Shown piece by piece: positions 6,112 through 10,603 of a stretch of DNA of 10,603 nucleotides (positions are counted from its first letter, which is position 1; each line of letters begins with the position of its first letter). Source of the DNA: an uncultured Micrococcales bacterium (GTDB lineage Bacteria > Actinomycetota > Actinomycetes > Actinomycetales > Microbacteriaceae); assembly GCA_903831585.1 (NCBI GenBank), contig CAIKYE010000087.1:1-10603 (forward strand), written 5' to 3'. Made by a program: the position numbers and the translations under genes. A model generated the notes under the pieces. That model was not told where the DNA came from and searched no databases. It saw only the letters and a program-made list of their open reading frames with translations.

Positions 6112-7349
6112 GGTGTAACCAGCACACCCTTTGCCACAACTGTGATTCCAGTGTCTGAGACCGTAAAACCCCTGGCCAGATCTCGTTCTCGATCTACGCC
6201 GATAGAGGCACCGTCGGCAACGACCACACTCTTATCTAGAATCGCTCGACGAACCGTGCAGTCACGGCCAACTTGAACATCATCAAGCAGCACCGAATCA
6301 GACACCTGGGCTCGCGAGTGAACTCGAACATTTGGAGAGAGAACGCTTCGCTCGACCACTCCGCCTGAAATCACGGTTCCAAGCGAAACAATCGAATCGG
6401 TGGTTCGCCCCTGATTGCCCTCACCATCGTGAACAAACTTCGCTGGCGGAAGGTTCACTTGCTGAGTGTGAATCGGCCACTCGCTGTTATAGAGATTGAA
6501 CACCGGCATCACCGAAATTAGATCCATGTGAGCTTCGTAGTAAGACTCAATCGTTCCAACATCTCGCCAGTACGAGTGGTCGCGCTCGGTTGAACCCGGA
6601 ATCTGGTTGAATGTGAAGTCGTAAGCGCCGGCATCCTGCCTTTCAACCATGTAGGGAATTATGTCGCCACCCATGTCATGCGTCGAATCTGGCAGGGTTC
6701 CGTCGTGCTCGATTGCATCGATCAACGCTTGGGCCGAGAACACGTAGTTACCCATTGAAACCAAAGCCTCGTTGGGTGCATCGATTAGAGGTTTTGGGTC
6801 GCTCGGCTTCTCACGGAATGCAGAAATCTTGGTGGGGTCGTTGTCGTCAACCTCGATAACGCCAAATTGGGTTGCCAATTGCAATGGTTGGCGAATGGCG
6901 GCAACTGTTACTCCGCGACCCGATTCAATGTGAGCCTGAATCATTTGATCAAAATCCATGCGGTACACGTGATCTGCACCAACAATCACGACTATGTCTG
7001 GGCGCTCGTCACTTAGCAAGTTCATGCTCTGCAAAATTGCATCCGCGCTGCCAGAAAACCAGCGCTTGCCGAGACGTTGCTGGGCAGGAACAGAAGCCAC
7101 ATAGGACCCAAGCAGCGGAGACATTCGCCAAGTCTGTGAAATGTGACGATCGAGCGAATGCGACTTGTATTGCGTGAGCACAACTATTCGACGCAGGCCC
7201 GAATTGATTAGGTTAGAAAGCGCAAAGTCGATCAAACGATAGCTGCCACCAAAAGGAACGGCCGGCTTCGCACGTTCGTCGGTAAGTGGCATAAGGCGTT
7301 TGCCTTCACCACCGGCCAAGACCATTCCGAATATGCGAGGAGTACTCAT
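6108..7349 (-). CDS. glgC: GlgC, glucose-1-phosphate adenylyltransferase (ADP-glucose pyrophosphorylase)
   Basis: A 413-residue protein starting MSTPRIFG. It shows GGEGKRL (13-19), [14 protein letters not shown] (29-42), WFSGSADAI (97-105), GADHVYRMD (124-132), FGVIEVD (162-168), EKP (180-182), GNYVF (200-204) and YWRDVGT (260-266). A left-handed beta-helix tail with hexapeptide-like repeats runs from about 319 to 385. It makes ADP-glucose from glucose-1-phosphate and ATP for glycogen or other alpha-glucan synthesis. The ATG at 7349 gives the standard family N-terminus; the frame stays open to 7460, but that would run into glgA and add non-homologous residues. There is no Shine-Dalgarno, which fits a leaderless mRNA. 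It diverges from glgA and overlaps serB by four bases. GlgC enzymes are usually allosteric, but effectors cannot be read here. Confidence 0.95.
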   Translation of the reverse strand: MSTPRIFGMVLAGGEGKRLMPLTDERAKPAVPFGGSYRLIDFALSNLINSGLRRIVVLTQYKSHSLDRHISQTWRMSPLLGSYVASVPAQQRLGKRWFSGSADAILQSMNLLSDERPDIVVIVGADHVYRMDFDQMIQAHIESGRGVTVAAIRQPLQLATQFGVIEVDDNDPTKISAFREKPSDPKPLIDAPNEALVSMGNYVFSAQALIDAIEHDGTLPDSTHDMGGDIIPYMVERQDAGAYDFTFNQIPGSTERDHSYWRDVGTIESYYEAHMDLISVMPVFNLYNSEWPIHTQQVNLPPAKFVHDGEGNQGRTTDSIVSLGTVISGGVVERSVLSPNVRVHSRAQVSDSVLLDDVQVGRDCTVRRAILDKSVVVADGASIGVDRERDLARGFTVSDTGITVVAKGVLVTP

Positions 7350-7354
7350 ATTGA

Positions 7355-7394
7355 GCAATGCTATTGCCCAAAGCGAACGCACCGCTAGCATTGC
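7355..7394. promoter_or_regulatory. Divergent glgC/glgA promoters formed by an inverted repeat
   Basis: GCAATGCTA (7355-7363) and TAGCATTGC (7386-7394) are a perfect 9-bp inverted repeat with a 22-base spacer inside the 48-base divergent gap. On each strand the repeat begins with TAGCAT, which fits an actinobacterial -10 (TAnnnT). Rightward, TAGCAT (7386-7391) is followed by six bases and then the A of the glgA ATG. TTGCCC (7364-7369) lies 16 bases upstream as a -35. Leftward, TAGCAT (7363-7358) ends eight bases before the glgC ATG. Neither gene has a Shine-Dalgarno, so both mRNAs may be leaderless. The same repeat could also be an operator. Confidence 0.5.
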
Positions 7395-7397
7395 GCT

Positions 7398-8588
7398 ATG
7401 AGAATCGACCTGATCACAAAGGAGTATCCGCCACACATCTATGGCGGTGCTGGTGTTCACGTCGCCGAGTTGGTCAAAGTGCTCAGACAGTCAATCGACG
7501 TCAAGGTACGGTGTTTTGGAGAGCCTCGCGCTGAGAGCGACACATTTGCATACACCCATGCGAGCGCTTTCGATTCGGCAAACGGCGCCTTGCAAACCCT
7601 TTCAACCGATTTAGCCATGGTCGAAGACATAGCTGGCTCAGATCTCGTGCACTCGCACACCTGGTATGCAAACTTCACCGGACAGATTGCTTCGAAACTG
7701 CACGGTGTTCCTCACCTGATCACTGCCCACAGCCTCGAGCCTCTGCGCCCTTGGAAAGAACTGCAGCTCGGGGGAGGCTACCGCCTCTCATCCTGGATTG
7801 AGCGTTCAGCCTATGAAGACGCCACCGGCATTATTGCGGTTAGCGACGGAATGCGCGCCGACATTCTGCGCGCCTACCCGCAAATCGATCCTGCCAAGAT
7901 CACGGTCGTGCACAACGGAATCGACCTCGAGGCATTCCAATCAGCCAAAGACTTCGATTCCGTTCGCGCCAATGGCGTAGACCCAGATCAACGAAGCGTT
8001 GTCTTCGTTGGTCGAATCACCCAGCAGAAGGGTCTGCCTTACCTGCTCAAGGCGGCCCGAGAACTTCCGTCAGATGTTCAACTGGTGCTCGCTGCCGGCG
8101 CTCCAGACACCCCGCAAATTCTGCAAGAGGTAACCGACCTGGTTGAAGAACTTCGCAAAGTTCGCAGCAATGTGATCTGGATTCAGAAGCACCTGAGTCG
8201 CCCGGAGCTCATCGCGCTTCTCTCATCGGCAACAGTCTTTGCCTGCCCGAGTATCTACGAACCGCTCGGAATTGTGAATCTCGAAGCGATGGCATGCTCG
8301 ATTCCAGTTGTCGCAACGGCAACAGGTGGCATTCCAGAAGTTGTCGAAGATGGTAAGACCGGTCTTCTAGTGCCAATCGAGCAATTGAGCGACGGCAGCG
8401 GGACACCGCTGGATGAAAACCGCTTCGTCTCAGACTTCGCCGAAGCGCTGAACAACATGCTCGAAAGCAAGCAACTGCATGACTATGGAATTGCGGGGCG
8501 CCTTCGCGTTGAGCAAAACTTTAGCTGGGGGAGCATCGCCGAGAAGACCTTGAGCGTGTATCGCGGAGCGATTGAGAATTTCAAATAG
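7398..8588 (+). CDS. glgA: GT4-family ADP-glucose glucosyltransferase, actinobacterial GlgA/GlgM type
   Basis: A 396-residue GT-B fold glycosyltransferase of family GT4. It has [13 protein letters not shown] (9-21), HSHTW (85-89), VHNGID (171-176), VGRITQQKG (204-212) with the nucleotide-contacting Lys211, and the E-x7-E motif in [15 protein letters not shown] (Glu288, Glu296). Such proteins are annotated glycogen synthase. The mycobacterial relative Rv1212c (GlgM) instead makes maltose-1-phosphate from ADP-glucose and glucose-1-phosphate for GlgE, and it likewise diverges from glgC. Sequence alone does not separate the two roles, and no glgE or treS lies in the window. It is certainly not the longer GT5 enzyme of E. 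coli. There is no Shine-Dalgarno; a -10 six bases before ATG suggests a leaderless mRNA. An ABC ATPase gene follows nine bases after the stop. Confidence 0.9.
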   Translation: MRIDLITKEYPPHIYGGAGVHVAELVKVLRQSIDVKVRCFGEPRAESDTFAYTHASAFDSANGALQTLSTDLAMVEDIAGSDLVHSHTWYANFTGQIASKLHGVPHLITAHSLEPLRPWKELQLGGGYRLSSWIERSAYEDATGIIAVSDGMRADILRAYPQIDPAKITVVHNGIDLEAFQSAKDFDSVRANGVDPDQRSVVFVGRITQQKGLPYLLKAARELPSDVQLVLAAGAPDTPQILQEVTDLVEELRKVRSNVIWIQKHLSRPELIALLSSATVFACPSIYEPLGIVNLEAMACSIPVVATATGGIPEVVEDGKTGLLVPIEQLSDGSGTPLDENRFVSDFAEALNNMLESKQLHDYGIAGRLRVEQNFSWGSIAEKTLSVYRGAIENFK

Positions 8589-8597
8589 GCTGTCGAT

Positions 8598-9383
8598 ATG
8601 TCACGGGTATTAGATTTCAACAACGTCACGGTGTTTCGTGACAAGAAGCCAGTGCTTAGCAACGTCGACTGGCAAGTTGAATCAAACCAACGCTGGGTGA
8701 TCATCGGTCCAAACGGCGCTGGAAAGACCACGCTTTTGCGCGTTGCGGCGGCGCAGATTCAGCCGAGCACAGGAACCGCAATAGTTCTTGGCCAGACGCT
8801 CGGCAAGGTCAACGTTTTCGAGCTCAGAACCAGAATTGGCTTTGCCTCAAATGCGCTCTCGAGTCACATACCCAATTCCGAGACGGTGTTGAATTCAGTT
8901 ATGACGGCTATCTATGGTGTAACCGGTCGCTGGAACGAACAGTATGACGATATTGACATTCGTCGAGCCATGAGAATTTTGAATGAGTGGCATCTGAGTG
9001 ACCTCGCCGAGCGAGCATTTGGCACCCTGAGCGACGGAGAGCGCAAGCGCGCTCAGATTGCCAGGGCTGTAATGCCAGACCCAGAACTGCTGCTTCTCGA
9101 TGAGCCCGTGGCCAGCCTTGATCTTGCGGCGCGCGAACAGACGGTTTCGCTGATTGGGGCCTATGCGTCTGAACCGGCTGCTCCGGCCATTGTCATGGTC
9201 ACCCATCACCTTGAAGAGATTCCTGCGGGATTCACGCATGCACTGGTTGTTAGCGGTGGGCAAGTCTTCGCCGCCGGCCCCATTGAACACACTCTGACCA
9301 GCGACAAACTCAGCGAGGCGTTCGGGGTTTCGGTTCTGGTCGAGTTCACCGAAGGGCGCTACAGGGCACGTTTCAAGGGCTAA
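8598..9383 (+). CDS. Orphan ABC transporter ATP-binding protein, function unknown
   Basis: A 261-residue single ABC ATPase domain. Walker A is GPNGAGKTT (37-45), the signature is LSDGE (144-148, in place of LSGGQ), Walker B is LLLLDEP (164-170), and the H-loop is VTHH (201-204). The usual Q-loop glutamine is missing: [12 protein letters not shown] (80-91) stands there, as I recall for ModF-like ATPases. No permease or binding-protein gene is adjacent, so the partner is either encoded elsewhere or absent. It starts nine bases after glgA and probably shares its transcript, though a sugar-storage link is not implied. The weak AGG before ATG suggests coupling to glgA. A GC-rich hairpin follows the stop. 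The ATPase call is firm; the substrate is unknown. Confidence 0.85.
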   Translation: MSRVLDFNNVTVFRDKKPVLSNVDWQVESNQRWVIIGPNGAGKTTLLRVAAAQIQPSTGTAIVLGQTLGKVNVFELRTRIGFASNALSSHIPNSETVLNSVMTAIYGVTGRWNEQYDDIDIRRAMRILNEWHLSDLAERAFGTLSDGERKRAQIARAVMPDPELLLLDEPVASLDLAAREQTVSLIGAYASEPAAPAIVMVTHHLEEIPAGFTHALVVSGGQVFAAGPIEHTLTSDKLSEAFGVSVLVEFTEGRYRARFKG

Positions 9384-9387
9384 CCCA

Positions 9388-9403
9388 GCAGCGGGCACGC
9401 TGC
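9388..9403 (+). terminator. GC-rich hairpin after the ABC ATPase gene, possible weak terminator
   Basis: GCAGCG, loop GGCA, CGCTGC form a perfect 6-bp stem four bases after the stop codon. Only AATTT follows, with no proper U-tract, so it may pause or protect the mRNA 3' end instead of ending transcription fully. Confidence 0.4.
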
Positions 9404-9421
9404 AATTTGCCGAGCAAAGTC

Positions 9422-9451
9422 TTGGCAAACCCAAATTTGCTTTGGTATGCT
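9422..9451 (+). promoter_or_regulatory. Candidate promoter of the L31 gene
   Basis: TTGGCA (9422-9427) and TATGCT (9446-9451) are separated by 18 bases and resemble a housekeeping sigma promoter, with a start expected near 9456-9458. An inverted repeat GCAAA...TTTGC (9425-9440) overlaps the -35 region. This gives a leader of about 63 bases before the L31 start. Confidence 0.55.
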
Positions 9452-9457
9452 TGCTAC

Positions 9458-9520
9458 TTGGTGCCAAAGCACCTCATCCAGGAACCTGGAACAAATCTTA
9501 GATATTCGAGGAAGTTTTCA
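9458..9520 (+). promoter_or_regulatory. Structured 5' leader of the L31 gene, candidate ribosomal-protein leader
   Basis: Two hairpins follow the predicted transcription start: GGTGC-CAAA-GCACC (9460-9473) and TCCAG-GAAC-CTGGA (9477-9490). The latter lies within a 14-base perfect palindrome. The ribosome binding site GAGGAAG (9508-9514) comes 18 bases later. Autoregulatory L31 leader motifs have been proposed in actinobacteria, so this could be one; I cannot test it against the covariance model. Confidence 0.45.
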
Positions 9521-9769
9521 ATGAAGGCCGACATTCACCCAAAGTACGAAGCAATCGTTTTTCGCGACTTGGCTTCAGGTGTAGCGTTCCTAACTCGTTC
9601 AACCGTCACCAGCAACAAGACCATTGAATGGGAAGATGGCAACAGCTACCCGGTTTTCGACGTTGAAATTTCATCTCAGTCACACCCGTTCTACACCGGT
9701 AAGCAGCGCATCATGGATGCCGCTGGCCGTGTCGAGCGCTTCAACGCTCGTTACAAGAACTTTTCATAG
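9521..9769 (+). CDS. rpmE2: Large-subunit ribosomal protein L31, type B (cysteine-free)
   Basis: An 82-residue protein opening [10 protein letters not shown], the standard start of type B L31, with the conserved SHPFYTGK (54-61) and VERFNARY (71-78). L31 is a 50S subunit protein that helps bridge the subunits. This form has no cysteine at all, so it lacks the zinc site of C+ L31 and is zinc independent. In bacteria with both forms, the C- copy is often made under zinc starvation through Zur. I see no clear Zur box upstream, so it may be the main L31 here. The ATG is supported by GAGGAAG with a six-base spacer. The frame extends upstream to 9407, but those residues are leader sequence, not L31. 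A strong terminator follows the stop. Confidence 0.95.
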   Translation: MKADIHPKYEAIVFRDLASGVAFLTRSTVTSNKTIEWEDGNSYPVFDVEISSQSHPFYTGKQRIMDAAGRVERFNARYKNFS

Positions 9770-9773
9770 ACCA

Positions 9774-9812
9774 AATAGAAAACTCCCCGTCATTGACGGG
9801 GAGTTTCTATTT
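9774..9812. terminator. Bidirectional intrinsic terminator between L31 and the exonuclease gene
   Basis: AACTCCCCGTC (9781-9791), loop ATT, GACGGGGAGTT (9795-9805) form a perfect 11-bp stem. AAATAG-type sequence on the left pairs with CTATTT on the right past a one-base bulge, giving T-rich tails on both strands. It lies between the L31 stop and the convergent exonuclease stop and can serve both. Confidence 0.9.
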
Positions 9813-9817
9813 AAGCT

Positions 9818-10525
9818 CTAGTTCTTGATTGGCCATCCGGGCGCGGCCACGAAGTCTTTGTCGACATTTTCGCGCATCCATTTGGTGAAACCTTCGTCGA
9901 TAACTTTTGCCCAGTCAATCTGCGAGGCGTGAAACTCAGCCGCAGTCTCGGGCAACTTCTCGGCATGTGCCTTCATGATGGCAAGACCAACACGACCGGC
10001 AGCAATTGCATCAGCTTTCGAATTGTGCGCATCGTCCAAAGCCACCGAATAGTGCTTTGCAACAATTTCAAGCTTTCTCTTGCCCGAGCGGTAGCGATCA
10101 TAAGTTTTGTCAACCACGAGTGGGTCGATGACCGGCATGGGATCAGCTATTGGCTCTAGTCCAAGCGAAATCGCCTGGTGCATCAATATTGTGAAGTCGT
10201 ATGGCGCGTTGTAAGCGATAACCGGTATTCCACGCTGGAAACAATCGCGAAGCACATCGAGAATTTCAGAGATTACCTCTTTGTAGTTGCGGCCATCGGC
10301 AACGGCCATCTCTGTGGTTATCCCGTGAACATCACTGGCAACCTTGGGAATCTCAATTTCTGGATTGGCAAACCACTCGGCCCGATCGACGACCACATTG
10401 CCGTCTAGGTCTAGCTCGACCACGCTTGCGGTAACAATTCTCGAGGTTTTCAGATCTAGACCGGTGGTTTCGGTATCAAAGACTGCTACTCGTTTTGCCC
10501 ACTCGGGCATTTGCTTATCATTCAC
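9818..10525 (-). CDS. DnaQ-like DEDDh 3'-5' exonuclease
   Basis: A 235-residue exonuclease of the DnaQ/RNase T superfamily. Exo I is FDTETTG (Asp17, Glu19), followed by VHGIT (67-71). Exo II is NAPYDF (Asp110), and Exo III is HNSKADA (His167, Asp172), giving the full DEDDh metal-binding set. It may act in proofreading, repair or nucleic acid turnover. Length and solitary position suggest a stand-alone enzyme rather than the epsilon subunit tied to a polymerase gene. The C-terminal 50 residues, with several Trp, lie outside the nuclease domain. The start taken is GTG at 10525. An in-frame ATG at 10510 (MPEWAKR) would also give a plausible N-terminus, and neither has a well-placed Shine-Dalgarno. 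Database names such as 'DNA polymerase III subunit epsilon' overstate what can be said. Confidence 0.88.
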   Translation of the reverse strand: MNDKQMPEWAKRVAVFDTETTGLDLKTSRIVTASVVELDLDGNVVVDRAEWFANPEIEIPKVASDVHGITTEMAVADGRNYKEVISEILDVLRDCFQRGIPVIAYNAPYDFTILMHQAISLGLEPIADPMPVIDPLVVDKTYDRYRSGKRKLEIVAKHYSVALDDAHNSKADAIAAGRVGLAIMKAHAEKLPETAAEFHASQIDWAKVIDEGFTKWMRENVDKDFVAAPGWPIKN

Positions 10526-10543
10526 CTGAACAGGCTATTCGCA

Positions 10544-10603
10544 GTGACTGACATTCAACGACTGCACAGTTTGCGTGTCAGGCGAGACCGCAACCTCGAG
10601 CCA
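10544..10603 (+). CDS. Possible 5' end of a divergent gene, unidentified
   Basis: From GTG at 10544 the frame is open to the window edge for 20 codons (MTDIQRLHSLRVRRDRNLEP), an Arg-rich start with a plausible helix. It would diverge from the exonuclease gene across an 18-base gap. There is no Shine-Dalgarno, so it would have to be leaderless. The fragment is too short to recognise. It could be chance. Confidence 0.35.
   Translation, partial: MTDIQRLHSLRVRRDRNLEP

Noticed and set aside
7350..7460. Upstream extension of glgC (37 extra residues) to a start at 7460
   Set aside because: It overlaps the divergent glgA start, has no homology to GlgC N-termini, and the ATG at 7349 gives the standard family beginning.
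8895..9467. A 190-codon open frame on the minus strand opposite the ABC ATPase gene
   Set aside because: It is antisense to a gene with clear ABC motifs, has no recognisable domain, and its composition is that of a codon-position shadow.
9407..9520. Upstream extension of the L31 reading frame by 38 residues
   Set aside because: L31 type B begins MKADIHP; the extension covers the promoter and leader, and the ATG at 9521 has a strong ribosome binding site.
9384..9520. Zur box controlling the cysteine-free L31
   Set aside because: No sequence close to the actinobacterial Zur palindrome (TGAAAATGATTTTCA-like) could be found by eye.
1..10603. CRISPR arrays, insertion sequences, prophage, tRNA or rRNA genes, toxin-antitoxin or defence islands
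   Set aside because: No regularly spaced repeats, transposase motifs, tRNA-like cloverleaf or defence-type domains were seen; all well-supported genes look like conserved core functions.

Overview
The window looks like ordinary core chromosome from a high-G+C Gram-positive bacterium (Actinomycetota), probably a Microbacteriaceae member with a small, moderate-G+C genome such as the freshwater Rhodoluna/Aquiluna type. The evidence is the gene set (SufT, an Rv1473-type ABC-F protein, DUF3099, SURF1, a divergent GlgC/GlgA pair of mycobacterial type), very tight packing, and several starts that look leaderless or use GTG/TTG. The family assignment is by recognition; the genus is a guess. There are no mobile elements, CRISPR arrays, tRNA or rRNA genes, and no gene-free stretch longer than about 140 bases.

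Layout. 1-232: the 3' end of a SufT-type Fe-S assembly gene (+), closed by a perfect bidirectional terminator shared with bioY (-), a biotin ECF transporter substrate-binding subunit. A 99-base divergent gap with repeats then leads to an ABC-F ATPase gene (+), whose stop codon overlaps that of SURF1 (-). SURF1 is the last gene of a three-gene minus-strand cluster: DUF3099 membrane protein, a 65-residue Cys/His protein, SURF1. A 107-base divergent gap separates this from fabG and a second, atypical SDR gene (+). The SDR stop overlaps the stop of serB (-), which is translationally coupled to glgC (-). glgC and glgA diverge from a 48-base gap with an inverted repeat that fits two opposed -10 elements. 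glgA is followed by an orphan ABC ATPase gene (+). Then come a promoter and a structured leader, the cysteine-free ribosomal protein L31 gene (+), a second bidirectional terminator, a DEDDh exonuclease gene (-), and the likely first 20 codons of a divergent gene at the right edge.

Functions: Fe-S assembly, biotin uptake, translation (ABC-F, L31), cytochrome oxidase assembly (SURF1, perhaps its two small neighbours), fatty acid synthesis (FabG), serine synthesis (SerB), alpha-glucan storage (GlgC plus GlgA/GlgM) and nucleic acid processing. BioY and FabG are loosely linked because biotin serves the acyl-CoA carboxylases that feed fatty acid synthesis.

I found no convincing undescribed multi-gene system. 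The points most worth a second look are small: the promoter architecture between glgC and glgA, the L31 leader, the repeats in front of bioY, the SDR protein lacking the canonical YxxxK motif, and the small Cys/His protein next to SURF1.
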